A stretch of DNA of 64,000 nucleotides, from positions 35,542,497-35,606,496 of the forward strand of contig OZ038388.1 of the NCBI GenBank assembly GCA_964036045.1, given 5' to 3'. The DNA is from Eutreptiella sp. 'Long Island Sound 2002' (lineage: Eukaryota > Euglenozoa > Euglenophyceae > Eutreptiales > Eutreptiaceae). The position numbers were made by a program, and so were the translations under genes. This document shows, piece after piece, positions 1 to 12,700 of the stretch (positions within the stretch are counted from its first letter, which is position 1; each line of letters opens with the position of its first letter). The notes beneath the pieces are model-generated. The model did not search any database. It was not told the DNA's origin and saw only the letters and a list, made by a program, of their open reading frames with translations.

Positions 1-1865
1 TGGACACCCCCTCAGGTCCCGCCTCCCGACGGGCAAGATGGCATGAGACCTTGGCCAAGTTCGACCTCACGGTTGTGTATATTCCTGGAAAGGATAACAC
101 CGTGGCGGACTGTCTCAGTAGGTGGGCCTATCCCGCCAGCAAGGGCATGCAGGATATATCTGCCCATGGCGATGAGGCTGAGACCGCTGAAGCCAAGAGG
201 ATCATTGAAATGGAGCGCCTGATGGAGGAGGAGGGTGCAAAATGCTTCGTCGTCATGGCTGCGGATGCCCCCCTCGCGTCGAGGGTGAGCAGAGCGGTCA
301 GAGTACTCGCCCCTGATGGAGCTGAGTCCGACAAGCACCTCTTCCCGGAGTCTTGCCTCCAGGACGACTGGACCGACGACTACGCCAAGTCTGAGGCCCT
401 TGTGGCCGAGTATAGGGCTGTGACCGACCCTGACGACGGGCAGAAGTGGCCAAAGGGGCTGACTGAGGAAGATGGCAAGCTCTACCGGAATGGTAAGCTG
501 CTAGTACCAGAGTCCCGGGTGCTCGAGCTGTGTGAAGCTTGGCACCACCACATGCTGCACCCAGGGGTCAAGAAGCAAGCTCTTGACATGCAGCGTCGGT
601 TCGAGATCGACCATATCGTTCTCTACACCGCCATCAAGAAGGTCAGGATGGGTTGTTCGGTCTGTCAGGCCTGCAATCCCGATAACCGGAACGTCAAGGG
701 GGAACCCCAATGGACACCGGTTCCTGACCAGCCCATGGAGAGCGTGGCCATGGACGTCTTCTCCATGCCCGAAGTGCACATTGGCAAGGAGACCTTTGAC
801 TGTGTGGTTCTCTGTGTGGACCGCCACAGCGGCTACGTTGTAGCCGTTCCGGCACGCAAAAAGGGGTTGCTTGCCAGAGAAGTGGCAGTCATGATGATTC
901 GTCATTGGCTGACCGTCTTTGACATCCCCCGCACCATTTGCAGTGACCGAGGGCCCCAGTTTACTGGTGGCTGGTTCAAGGCTATGTGTTCCCTCATGGG
1001 AATACGTCATGCCAAGAGCGTCGCCTATCTCAGCCGGTCTAACGGCCGTGCTGAAGTGGCTGGACGGCAGCTGTTCGAGAAGCTGCGCAAGATCCACATC
1101 ACCAATCCACGTCGGAACTGGTTTGAGGAGATGTGGCCTGCTCTGAAGGCCCATCATGACACCCCCACTCCGGGCGGTTTGTCCCCTCACCAGATTCTCT
1201 TCGGCAGGGACCCCCTGGGTAGGGGACTTCCCTTGTCTGGTGATGGCATGGCTATGGATGCCAAGGAATTCTTCGCGCGGCAAGAGCAAACGGCGCGGGA
1301 CATCCGCCAGCAGCTCGAGAAGGAGCATGCTGAGCGTCAGAAGTCCGCCCCGAGCTCAACAGCGCAGAAGTTCAGGGTGGGAGACCCGGTGTGGGTGATC
1401 AGACCCCGCCCCATGGGCACCCACCGCACCAAGACCTGGTTCACGCCCGGCGAGGTGGTCCGCAGGATTGGTGAGGACACCTACCGCATCAAGGTGGGTC
1501 ACGGACAGTTCCGGGAGCGCCACGAGAGTCAACTCCGTGTGCGGGAACCCGACCTCCGTGGCCAACATGTGTCCCTGAGCTACGCCGCACATGAGGCTGA
1601 TTCGGACGATGACTATGCTGAGCAGGACGACTATACCGTCGAGAAGATCCTGGCTCAGCGTCCGAAAGCCTCGGCACCCGGAGGTCTGGAGTTCAAGGTT
1701 CGTTGGCGAGGCTATGGGCCGTCCCACGACACCTGGGAACCCGTCTCCTCGTTCGTGCCGCGGGTCAATACTCCCTTCATGGAGTACATCCGCAAGCACA
1801 AGACCAAGATCCACGTTTCGGACTTGGCAGCACTCACCCGGGCAATTGCAGCCAGGGGTGCCTGA
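1..1865 (+). CDS. Element A: Ty3/gypsy chromovirus Pol, C-terminal part (RNase H end, integrase, chromodomain)
   Basis: The frame is open from base 3, so the gene continues to the left of the window and no start codon is present. The N-terminal stretch VVYIPGKDNTVADCLSRWAYP is the end of a Ty3-type RNase H. A zinc-binding H-H-C-C module follows (HHHMLHPG ... CSVCQAC). The integrase core has acidic residues in AMDVF, CSDRGPQF and NGRAEVAGRQ, the DDE triad. A GPY/F-like region precedes a C-terminal chromodomain (YTVEKIL ... FKVRWRGYGPSHDTWEP), which in this family directs integration to chromatin. It closely resembles the end of Pol at 24361-28456, so A and B are related families. No internal stop or frameshift was seen, and the frame ends in TGA. 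Confidence 0.93.
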   Translation, partial: DTPSGPASRRARWHETLAKFDLTVVYIPGKDNTVADCLSRWAYPASKGMQDISAHGDEAETAEAKRIIEMERLMEEEGAKCFVVMAADAPLASRVSRAVRVLAPDGAESDKHLFPESCLQDDWTDDYAKSEALVAEYRAVTDPDDGQKWPKGLTEEDGKLYRNGKLLVPESRVLELCEAWHHHMLHPGVKKQALDMQRRFEIDHIVLYTAIKKVRMGCSVCQACNPDNRNVKGEPQWTPVPDQPMESVAMDVFSMPEVHIGKETFDCVVLCVDRHSGYVVAVPARKKGLLAREVAVMMIRHWLTVFDIPRTICSDRGPQFTGGWFKAMCSLMGIRHAKSVAYLSRSNGRAEVAGRQLFEKLRKIHITNPRRNWFEEMWPALKAHHDTPTPGGLSPHQILFGRDPLGRGLPLSGDGMAMDAKEFFARQEQTARDIRQQLEKEHAERQKSAPSSTAQKFRVGDPVWVIRPRPMGTHRTKTWFTPGEVVRRIGEDTYRIKVGHGQFRERHESQLRVREPDLRGQHVSLSYAAHEADSDDDYAEQDDYTVEKILAQRPKASAPGGLEFKVRWRGYGPSHDTWEPVSSFVPRVNTPFMEYIRKHKTKIHVSDLAALTRAIAARGA

Positions 1866-3239
1866 TCAGCGCCCTGAGCTCTCCCCTGATGCTTTTGGAG
1901 CGCTTGTGAGGCCGACGGATTGTCCCTCACTTGCTTGCTCTCTCTCATCTTCCGGTGACCTGCCATCAGAGTGGCCATATACCCCCCCCTGCTGTATCCA
2001 GAGGAGGATGGCCCCTCTCTTCTTCTATTCGTCACTCACCCCCCCTGCTGAATCCTTGGGAAACCAGGTAGGGCGACTGACCTTCATTTTTCTGAACTCT
2101 TGGGGCCTTGAAGCCCATACGACGTTGCGCAACGGATGCCGCTGTCATCGGCATTGCGATTTTTGGTGTGTGGTCTGGTTCCATGGCACTTGCGGAATCC
2201 AGACCAGTCGACGTGTGTCTCGAGACTATATATGCCTGAACTCAGGCGTTATCCTGTCCACCCTCCTGCATTTGCCTTCTCCTGACCGTGGCGTGGTTTG
2301 GCACTCTGTCCAGAGTGTGTTTACACGCCTATTTACCCAGCTTGTTTTGCTTTTCTGCGCTCCAGGATATGTGCATCTGTATGTTGCTGGCTTCAGCCCA
2401 TCACCGGAGTGTGGACTGTTTTTCACGAATCGAATACGAAGGCGCCTTGGGTCGCCGTGTACATGTTCATACAGCCTGGTCCAGCCTGGACCAGTACCCG
2501 AATACAGATTCTACTGTTTGAGTGCCCGTGCTACCGTGTTGCCCTATTCGCTGTGATGTGTGGAGATCCTGATGGCGCCAGGCGGGAAGCCCAGTTGCCT
2601 GACTACACTCCCAGCGGTCCGCCACTGTCAGTCCCAGTGTGAGCCTACCGATTCGCAGACGCACTTGCAGTCGGATGGCGGCCTCCGGTGCTCCTGACCT
2701 CGGTCAGTCTGCCTGGAAAACTGGTGGTTTGAGGAGTCGACGCCTCCGCCCACACTGCATGAGGACTCCCTCATGTATGGCCTTCGTGGTAATAGGGCGA
2801 GGGAAAAGATGGCCTTGATGCCCGATCCCTTAAGGAGGAGCTCCCTTGAGATCCCTTAAGGAGTTCGGCTGTATCACTCTGGACTCGCGTGGTATGGATA
2901 TGGACATGGTGCGCCCGAGGAAGGACCCGTGGGGACTCTCCCCAGTCGGCGGGCCTTGGGAAGCTTGGGGTAGCCTGATGGATCTTTGTGGTCGCTCTCG
3001 ACCTGTGGAACCACCTCGGTCGTCGTGTGTCGCCTATGTTGGCCGTGTATGCCACTGCCACTGTGGTGGTGACCGTAGCAGCCGGCACCCGGTGCGCCTG
3101 GTATGCGTTAACGGGTCCTTTGGATGCCGAACAATCGCCGCCAGGACCCGGGACTTGATACTTGATACTGGATACTATACATGTGCTACGAGCTTATACA
3201 ACATCATACCTATCTTACTGTGACTTACTGAAGTGAGGA
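1866..3239 (+). other. Element A 3' untranslated region with polypurine tract
   Basis: There is no convincing gene in these 1.37 kb between the Pol stop and the presumed LTR. Open stretches are not protein-like. The last ten bases (3230-3239, GAAGTGAGGA) are a purine run directly before a TGTGAC sequence, as expected for a polypurine tract next to a 3' LTR. The region is longer than the matching 3' untranslated region of element B (about 0.4 kb). Confidence 0.55.
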
Positions 3240-6200
3240 TGTGACACCCCCCCCCCCCTTCAGGAGATGGTCCTGGGTACCCGCTGCCAGGCGTGGGTGT
3301 TATCGAGCCCCCCCCAGGGTTTGCTCTAAGGAGGGGGGTGAAGCGGTACCCAGAACCCCATTGCTAGGTTACGGCATACAACGGGTCTCCGGTCCACTAA
3401 CCCCATGTACGGAAGGGAAGACGCCCGTTGACGCTCCGTTCCGTGCCGTAAAGCCCCGCATCGGCAACCGATGCACCGCCAGCGGAGATTTGTATATCAG
3501 AACATCAGGAATCAACAAGGTTTTATTTTCATATTGTTTCCGTCAAGTTTTACGCTTCCGTTCTGATATTCACTGTTTTGACTGCTGGCGGTTGCATCGC
3601 GACTTTGCCGTAACCGCCAGTTTAACTGTTTATAATGGAAATTTTAACGCAATCCGTCACGAAGGCTCCAAAGCCTTCAGGAACTGCATGGACGCTTCCG
3701 CAATTTTCACATCTTACACTCGCAACCTTAATCCGAATTTTTCAGGATGTCGAAATCGGATTTTCGACTTCGACATCCCCGCACTTGATTTGACCTCTTT
3801 CGAGTGGACCTACCTGCTTCCCTATGCACGAATCAACTTTCCTTTTATCTTGCCCTCCATTTGACTCAGAGATATGGGCAAAACAAAGTTGATTTGTGAG
3901 GCCACTTGTGTGGGTCATATCTCGTGCCACTTGCGAGGAATGACAATAAGGAAACGTGGGATGTATTCACAATACTCCCGACGTAATTTAGGAAGCTTTA
4001 TATGCCTTGCGTTTCCACACGTGCGCGCTAGTGTAATGGATCATGGTCAAGAGGGTAGAGTTTGCGTTATAACTCTTTGGCCATGACATTGCGTGCGTTA
4101 AGATAACTTTCGAGTGTAGTGCGCCAGTGTTGGTGTTGCATAGGAACTCTCCTTGAGTTCCTATGAGCGATTGACACAAAGTTATGCCCTTGGAGGGGCA
4201 TGACATATCGTGGGGGGAGCTACCTTTTTGGGCAATATGGAGTATGTGCCTTGTGTTGTGTTGCGTGCCCATTTGGCGGGTCCATCGCTCCAAGCCAAGC
4301 CCGCCAATGGACCTCATATTGTGCAAGCCCCTTCTCCATACTCCCTACGATCAATTGCAAGCCTAACCTTCGTGAAGGGAAGCTTGTGTGGCGATCCCAA
4401 AGCGATGCGTTGGGAGCAAGGTGTGTGTTTTGCAATTTTCCATATTTTCATGTGCCCACTTGGGAAGTAGCGCTCGTAACCTTTCAAGGCGCCCCAAGTG
4501 GAGCACATATGTGGGATCGAAGGTCATTGGTGTCAAGTCATTGTGTTTAGAATGATTAGTTGATTGCATGATCCAAGCCGAAGATATTATAATATAATTG
4601 TGCACCTTTCAATGCACTTTTGTATGTCTTTGTGCCAATTTTGCCGTTTTTGGCCCGTCATGATGTCAAGTGGCGACCGTGTATCTCAACGTTGCGTTCA
4701 ATTGACATCATTACCCAAGTATGTTATGAGGGTACATACTTCAGTGCCCAACATATCTCGGACCCGGCGAATAACTCCTCTTAGGCTTGGCATACCGTGG
4801 CCGCCATGTTGGCGATTTGGGACTATCCCAAATCATGGGCTCACTTGGCGACCCTGCCATTCCCAAAACCGGTGGAGTTGGGCGACGCCCAAAAGATATG
4901 TTGGACACACATGACTTGATACCAATCCTATGGCACACTCCGGTCCAAGTCGGGCATGTGCCTCATTTGCCCCAAGCATGAGTGTGCGCATTTTTGGCCA
5001 TTTTGAGCAATTTTCCACTTTTGCTGCCCGCCGTGCACTATGTTCTAACCCTCGTGCACGCCGGACGCATGGACCAATGGACCATATATGACATGGGTGT
5101 TATGGGTAATGGTCCCCATGGTTCACACACCACGTGGGCGAAGCGGAGCAGCCTTCGTTAAGGCGCTAGGCCAAAGTGAGTGTGGGCAATTTTGCCATTT
5201 TGGCATTTGTGGACCCAATTGGGATCGTCACCACGCCGAGCGGCATGGAGATCTATGAGAGCCAAGGGCATGGGAGTTTTCGTTGGACTCCCGGTGGATC
5301 GCGTATGGAATGGCGGATCCGATCTCCAAGCCGGCGTGGAGATATACTATTGGGAGCACCCCCAATTTTGGCTCATTTCAAGCAGCCAAAATGACCCCAT
5401 TTTGGGACCCCAATTTCCCCCTTCCGTGTGGTCAATTGGCGGCCCCAATTCTCTAAGCCCATAAGGAGCCCGGACCTAATTCCAAGTTGTACACTCAGAT
5501 ATCAGTCCTAGGTCCTGCCTCCTAACCTGTGAGCCATTGGCCTTACCTTGGCCGGGCGAGCCACGCGTGGGAATGACGCCAATTTTGGTGATTTTGGCAT
5601 CATGACCCCACTTGACTCATCCGTGTTGCCCTGATGCCGGGACCTCAGAGGGAACCAGGTTGGGTGAGGGCTCCAGGGAGTTCATACTCGAAGGGCATAG
5701 GGTCAGTTGCCTCGTCCCTACCTCTGGCGGGTCCGGACGAGGGGTCAATTTTGGAGATATTTGAGTTAATTTCAGTTTGGGCTGAAACAGCCCATTTTCA
5801 GCTACCAACTCCTGGGTGATAATGGCGGGGCCATATCTCTGACTCAGAGAGGAGTTTGGACCTGCCGTTAAGGGAGCATAGGGAGCCACTGTCGGTTGGC
5901 CTTGGAGCTCCTTGGTTTCCAGGAACTCGCCTGTGGCTGGGCGGGACACCTCTCCCATTGGCAGGGTTTCAGGGTCCGGACTGAGCAGGGCATGGGTTGT
6001 GTTTGAGCCCCCGCCCCCACCAGCCACTGAGAGGGTCGGACCTGGGATTGGGATATGAGTTGGGACTGAGTGTGTATTGTCCTGTAATGCCCTTACCCCA
6101 GTCCAGTCTTAACCCCATGTGTACATATCCTGATGTGTTGCTGTACATACTTTCGTTCCCTTGTTGCAGAGTGGCAAGGATCCTGAAACGCTTTGTCACA

Positions 6201-6300
6201 TGACACGAGCGTATTGATGCCCTTGTGAGCGTAGTGCCTTGCCTGCCTGCTCACCTGTGCGTGTCACCGCAGCGTCCCGTGGCCAGCCCCCCACGGGAAC
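3240..6300 (+). repeat. Element A probable 3' LTR
   Basis: It begins TGTGACACCC just after a purine tract. Two blocks are clearly related to the LTR of element B: about 3473-3545 matches 7588-7660, and about 3740-3890 matches 7858-8005, including a hairpin with GATGTCGAA/TTCGACATC arms. The rest has diverged. No second copy lies in the window, so the right end is only inferred from where the minisatellite starts. A length near 3 kb is plausible beside B's 2.36 kb. No gene was seen in it. Confidence 0.55.
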
Positions 6301-6306
6301 GCGTCA

Positions 6307-7414
6307 GTACAGTGCTGTGGGGGAGGGGGGGGCGTTCCAGAAAGGCTGGTGGGGTAGCGTGTAGTACACCTGGTGTACAGTGCTGTGGGGGAGGGGGGGG
6401 CGTTTCATAAAGGCTGATGGGATACCGTGTAGTACACCTGGTGTACAGTGCTGTGGGGGAGGGGGGGGCATTCCATAAAGGCTGGTGGGGTAGCGTGTAG
6501 TACACCTGGTGTACAGTGCTGTGGGGGAGGGGGGGTCGTTGCATAAAGGCTGATGGGGTACCGTGTAGTACACCCGGTGAACAGAACTGTGGGAGAGGGG
6601 GGGGCGTTCCATAAAGGCTGGTGGGGTACCGTGTAGTACACCTGGTGTACAGTGCTGTGGGGGAGGGGGGGGGGCGTTCCATAAAGGCTGATGGGGTACC
6701 GTGTAGTACACCTGGTGTACAGTGCTCTGGAGGAGAGGGGGGCGTTCCATAAAGGCTGCCGGGGTACCGTTTAGTACACCCGGTGTGCAGTGCTGTGGGG
6801 GAGGGGGGGGCGTTCCATAAAGGCTGCTGGGGTACCGTGTAGTACACCTGGTGTACAGTGCTGTGGGGAGGGGGGGGGCGTTCCATAAAGGCTGGTGGGG
6901 TACCGTCTAGTACACCTGGTGTACAGTGCTGTGGGGGAGGGGGGGATGTTCCATAAAGGCTGATGGGGTACGTGTAGCACACCCGGTGTACAGTGCTGTG
7001 AGAGAAAGGGGGGGCGTTCCATAAAGGCTGGTGGGGTACCGTGTAGTACACGTGGTGTACAGTGCTGTGGGGGAGGGGGGGGCGTTCCATAAAGGCTGAT
7101 AGGGTAGCGTGTAGTACACCTGGTGTACAGTGCTTCGGGGGAAAGAGGGGGCGTTCCATAAAGGCTGATGGGGTAGCGTGTAGTACACCTGGTGTACAGT
7201 GCTGTGGGGGAGGGGGTAGCATCAATAAAGGCTGATGAGGTAGCGTGTAGTACACCTGGTGTACAGTGCTGTGGGGGAGGGGGGGGCTTTCCATAAAGGC
7301 TGGTGGAGTACCGTGTAATACACCTGGTGTACAGTGCTGTGGGGGAGGGGGGGGGGTGTTCCATAAAGGCTGGTGGGGTACCATGTAGTACACCTGGTGT
7401 ACAGTGCCGTGGGG
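6307..7414. repeat. Minisatellite array, left part (about 16 units of about 68 bp)
   Basis: Sixteen tandem units can be counted from the repeated AAAGGCTG. Each has a long G run, the core CGTTCCATAAAGGCTG, a GGGGTACCGTGTA segment and the near-palindrome GTACACCTGGTGTAC. Length varies from about 65 to 70 bp, mostly in the G run. The array stops inside a G run at 7414, where the 5' LTR of element B begins, and resumes at 31213. Long minus-strand open frames here are by-products of a stop-free repeat and not genes. Confidence 0.95.
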
Positions 7415-9778
7415 TGAAGCCGGTTCGGACCCCCGTGGCCATCTTGGGGTCACTTGGGGTGTGTATCTATGTGCCGGCAAGCCGCCATTGGCTGATATCA
7501 TACTCTCCCATCCACCTGAACTAACCCGATGTGATAGTGTGATAGGTTTGGCCATTCCGGCTATGAGCGGCCATATTCAGAACCGAGGCACCGCCAGCGG
7601 AGATTTATATAGCACAATATCAGGAATCAACAGGGTTTTATTATCATAATGTTTCCGTAATTTTTCAGCCTTTCGTTCTGATAGTCAATGTATCGGCGAC
7701 TGTCAGTTGGCTCGCGATTTTGCGTTAACCGATTGTTTAACTGTTATTTCCAGATATTTTGGCGGAAACGTTTCTGAAGGGTCAGATTTCATCTGTAAAG
7801 GGTTCGTTGCTTCCGCAATTTTCTAAATAAGCACTCGAAATTTTAATCGGAATTTTTCGTGATGTCGAAATCGGATTTTCGACTTCGACATCGCCGCACT
7901 TGATTTGGACTTCTTCGAGTGGTCATACTCCTTCCCCTATGCCCGAATCAGGTTTCCCTTATACTTGCCACCCATTTGACTTGGAGATATAAGGGAAACA
8001 AAATCGAATCGTGGGATCACTTTGAAGAGCCATATCTACACGCGAGTGTGAGGAATGAGAATAAGGAAGGTTGGGTTGGAACTGCCTTGGTCTCAACTTA
8101 ATTTAGGAAGCATCAAACGCCTTTGGTGCGCGCACATGCCCGGTGTAGCAAGGGAAAAGGGTCAAGAGGGTATAAAGTGATATATAACTCTTGGACCCTG
8201 CAACCGAATATTTTAATGCGACTTTCGAGTGTGCCGCATGGGTGTTGGGGTTGCATAGCAACTTTCCTTGGGTTCCTACGTATTTTTAACGTGAAGTTAT
8301 GTCAATGGAGGGACATGACATATCATGGTGGGAGCCATATTTTGAGGGTATGTGTTGTATGCATGGTATATGTTTGATATGCTCACGCCCATGTTATATA
8401 TCTTCGTGTGGCTGAAGAGATGGGGAGCCATACGTGACAAGGGCTTTGCCCATGTCCCAATTGTGGAATTCAAAGCGCTAGACCAAGTCTACCGCGTATG
8501 TATTGCTCATGGTATGTTTGACAAAGAGATCCATGGGTGCACTCCCATTTTCATGGGGCATGTAGATATTAGTGGCGAAGGTATCTCCATGCGCCCGATT
8601 GGGGATCCAAGTGGGGGAATTGTTCGCAAATGGTTCCAATCATTTGTGTATTGAACCATGAGCGGATATCATGGGTGAGCATAGAGATACACTATCATGA
8701 CAACTTTGTATTTGGTCATATTTTCATGTTTTTGACCTCAATTTTTGCTCATTTTGGCGTTTTGTGGTACTCACCTGGTCAGCTAACAGCAAGAAGCCTA
8801 TGGAGAGTCGAGCCATGGTATGTTATTCATATGTTGGCATATGCTTTGGAGTTGAACACCACCATATGCCGGATCATGAACTCCATTTGGCTTGGCGCAC
8901 GAAGGATCACAAGATTTGGTCTCAAGATCATGGGCTGACTTGAGCAGTGCGTGGCGCCCATATCCGAAGGGGTTTCGAGGGTGAAATGGGGATGTACATG
9001 GGCATTGGCCTTTGGTCTCTATCCTCCATGAATACTAGACTTCGATTCCATGCATGCTTTGAGCCTTCGGATAAGTAGTAACTTCAATTTTGAGCATATT
9101 TTGTGCATATGGCCAATATGGTGTGAATTGGCAGTTTTTTGACATGTTATGAGTTCAAACTCATAGGTCATTTCTCCAAGCCCATTCAACTCCAAGTCCA
9201 TCCAAGGTTATGTCAGGGTAGGGCATGGTCCTGAGTGCCACTCTAGGCCATGACACGCCACCTTCCCTATTGGGCTAGGATTTAGAGGCTTGGGAGTGAA
9301 CACATTTTTGGGGTTTATGTAGTGACTTGTGACACATGGCATTCAGCCATCTCATTTGACCTGGTTCAGGGCAATATGTTGGTGAGTCAAGGGAAGGTCT
9401 TGAGTCCAGGGAATGAGGGGTTTATGGCTGTGAATGGGTATGTTTACCTCTTTCCCCAACTTTGCTTTATTTGTGTTCATATGCCAATTTCAGGGCTTTC
9501 TTCCTTGGTGCAATTCTTGTACAAGCCCGCCACCGTGGGAATACCGGTGAGCTGAACGAAAGCCCGCAGCCTGATTTGGATTGTGAATTGGGTTATTGCC
9601 ATACTTGTGGGATCTGGTTGCCATTCAGGGTTGAAGGAGGATTGTATTTTCTATTTTCTATATTTTTGGTTTTGGACCCTGGATTTTGATAAATGCAAGC
9701 ATTGATCCGGAGCAAGTCAGCGGGGATTACAGGCGGAAGGGGCACAGCGGGGGCCGGTCCTGGTAGGGACCTTCTTTA
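7415..9778 (+). repeat. Element B 5' LTR
   Basis: The sequence is repeated almost exactly at 28851-31212. It starts TG and ends TTTA, where a CA end would be usual. The right edge is fixed because the two copies diverge after CTTCTTTA, into a primer-binding site here and into minisatellite at 31213. It contains a hairpin near 7862 (arms GATGTCGAA/TTCGACATC) shared with the LTR of element A. The last 86 bases hold the first ATG of the long gag frame (9693). Confidence 0.92.
8171..8178 (+). promoter_or_regulatory. Candidate TATA box in the LTR of element B
   Basis: TATAAAGT occurs here and at the matching place in the 3' LTR (near 29607). It lies about 760 bases into the LTR, a sensible place for the U3 promoter of an LTR retrotransposon. 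The assignment rests on the motif alone. Confidence 0.3.
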
Positions 9779-12700
9779 TGGTAGCAGAGGCTTACCTGCT
9801 GCCCCTACCAACCGCCGACCCGGGGACTTGGGCCCTTATGAGCCCTGCCCAAGTACGCCCCGGGTGCGTATTGTGGACTCGGTGGAGACCACGCCGGAGA
9901 TTGGAGCCATAGAAGAGCGGAGACGTTCAAGAGCATGGCGAACTCCGGAAGTTGAAGCCCGAAGAGAAGAACGACACTCGGGAAGAGGAGGACGTGACAT
10001 GGAGGACCTGGTCGCCATGTGTGAGCGTCGCTGCCGAAAGGCTTGCAACCTCCGCTCCGCCGCGGAGGAGTCTGATGAGGCCTGCCATTCAGGCAGCAGT
10101 GGAGGACGGGCCCGGCGCTACCGGAAGCGCGGGTCACCCAAGTCCGCGGCAAGGGACGCCGGGGCTATGGACACGGACCCCAGCCCGGTCAGGTTGTGGG
10201 AATCCGAGGGGCACTCCGAGGGCTATCGGACAGCCCACGAGCCACCTTCGGAGCCGGAGATGTCCGCGCCGATCGCCAGGGCGCATACGGCCCCTGAGCC
10301 CGCCCTGCAGCACGACGCCGAGGGCTTGGAGAGGCCAGCCAGGGCCCGGACGGCACCTGTGCCCCGGCACACGGGCCCAGAGACGGACGCCATAGGCGAT
10401 ACGCCTATGGGCGATGAGTCTGAGGTGCCGGGAACCGCGGGATGCGCTGAATCTGGCGGGAAGCACGCTACGTGCCACTGCGAGCACGTGTCCTTCCTCA
10501 TGGGCAAGTACCCGAAGATGGGGATGGACGCCATCGTGAATCATCTTGACCGCCTGGACAACGCCAAGGATGCTCTAGAGGAGGACGTCGCGGGGATTCT
10601 GGATGACCAGTCGGCCGTGGAGAACCACATGGAGGAGCTGCGAGCGGATCAGGCCCGGTACCGGGAGAATCTGGAGCTGGCCCTGCAGAAGCAACAGCAA
10701 GTGGTGGACAGCCTCCTCCACTTAGTGGAGGACATGTCGGGACGCCTGAGAAGGCTAGAGGAGCGACAGCCCCTCGCCTCGGGTCCAGAGCTCCCGGCAA
10801 AGCCGGCCGCGGTGGAGCTGGTGGAGCGGGTTAAGACCCTCAGGAGCGCCATGGAGAAACCCATGGGTGGCCCTGCAGAGGCACCCTACGCGCCTCCGCG
10901 TGTTGACCCGGGTGCGCTGCCGTTTGTTCCCCTGTTCAGCGAGTCAACAATGCTCGGGGAACACACGGCACCGGCTGGGTCCAGGCGGGAAGGGCACGTG
11001 GCCACGGACCCGAGGAGCCGGACGGTGCAGATGTCCCACGCCGCCCAGGATGTACCGCTCACGACGAATATGGCAGTCTATGCGGAAGAGAAGATCGAGA
11101 TCCAGAACCAGACCATGCAGGGGCGAACCATGGGAAGCGCCGACGGACATGGTCGAGGCCATCCAAGCGGAAACATGTGGGCGAAGGACCCCAATACGGG
11201 GATATGGACGGTCGATGGAGCAAGTCCTTCCCGCATTCCAAACCTCATGGGTTCAGGCCCAACTGGACCGCACTCCATGGAGGAGAGGGATGTACAGGGA
11301 GTGTACTCAAACCCCCCGGCCACAGGTGGTATCCGTCTTGGTGGAGTGGTGGCTGGAGACGTCGGAGACGCCATCAGGATCGACGACCTCAGGGGAATCA
11401 AAATCCCCTATTATGACGGGAACCCGTCCAACCTGGATGACTTCATCCTGGACTGGGAGGACTTCGCCGAGGAGGTCGTCGGCGAGATGCGGGGAGCGCC
11501 GCGGGACAAGTGGGTATGCCGGACATTCCCACACCGCTTGGCGCAGGACCTGAAGGAGGAGCTGCGGGATCAGATCCGAGAAGGATTGATCCGGACGGAG
11601 CAGGCCTGCCTCCAGTGGTTGGAGGATGAGGAGCGGGTGGACGCTCCTAACCAGAAGCTGGAGGACCTGTGGTCCATTCCACTGCCGCTGGACCGCGGTG
11701 AATTGCGGGTCCGGGAGTGGAACAGGTATCTGCGGAAGTACCGCAGATGCCTCAAGTTGGTGGAAGACTGGAACGAGGCCAGTGAAATCCGCCACTTGCT
11801 GAAGGACGTCATCCCCGGCAGCTGGAAGAGGAGAGTGGAGGACGAGGAGAAGAAGCGCGCCAAGCGACGGGTGGCGGTGAGGATCATGGCGGCGGAGGAT
11901 ACCCATGCGGGTATCATGGAGTTCTTCAGGAGGAACCTGGGCGAACCCGACCGGATGTTGGGCCTGAAGAACGCCGTGTACGTGGAGGTATTCGGGGACT
12001 CCATGGGGCAAAGGTTGCTGCGCCTCAACAATGTGGAGTGGAGGCGCGGGGAGCCGCTGAAGATGCAAGTCATCTTCGCTCGCATGAGCCTGGACGAGAT
12101 CGTGAAGTACATCACGGTGGAGTTGAAGCTCAATGCGAAGAACGAGGCCCACGTGCAGGATCGGCATGGTCATGGACAACGAGGACACCGAGACGACCGC
12201 CATCATCGGGAGATCCAGGAGGACACGGCCAACTCCGCGGAGGATGGAAGTGGAAGTGGCCAAGACCACTGGTCCCGGGAGGATCACGAGGAGGCCCATT
12301 TCTTCGCGTTCGTGGCGCACAACGTGAAGAACCATGGGCAGGATCGGTCCAGATGGAGCCAGGTGGGACCCAGGAAGAACAGAGAAGGACCAAGGAGGAT
12401 CGGGAACCCAACGCTCTCGTTCCGAGAGTACAGGTCTCAGCACGATGGGTGCTGGGTCTGTTATGGCAAGGGACACAACCATGCACACGACCACCGTCAG
12501 TGCAAGGTGTATGAGGCGGACAAGAAGGCCTACTTCACCGCTCACCCCGAGAAGAAGCCCAAGGAGCAGCGGATTTCCGACTGGAAGGCGAAGGGCGGAG
12601 ACGGGGGAAAAGGCCAAGGCAAAGGCCAAGGAAAAGGCGGAGGAAGAGGCTATGGTGGTGGACCTGGCCAAGACCGACGAGTGAGGTCGATCGAGGAAGT

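Noticed and set aside
501-1328. Minus-strand frame opposite the integrase of element A
   Set aside because: Shadow of a clear integrase gene on the other strand.
2846-3223. 125-codon plus-strand frame in the 3' region of element A
   Set aside because: No domain or protein-like composition, and it lies just before the LTR.
6307-7414. Possible CRISPR array because of regular repeats
   Set aside because: There are no unique spacers; the whole unit repeats in tandem.
6251-7555. Minus-strand open frame of 434 codons rich in HCTPGVLHGTPPAFMERPP
   Set aside because: It is the minisatellite read backwards. The unit is stop-free in all three minus frames and mostly not a multiple of three, so the translation cycles through the frames with a period of three units.
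9999-10001. ATG at 9999 as the only sensible start of element B Gag
   Set aside because: Possible, but the earlier in-LTR ATG is matched in phase by element D, so the choice is left open.
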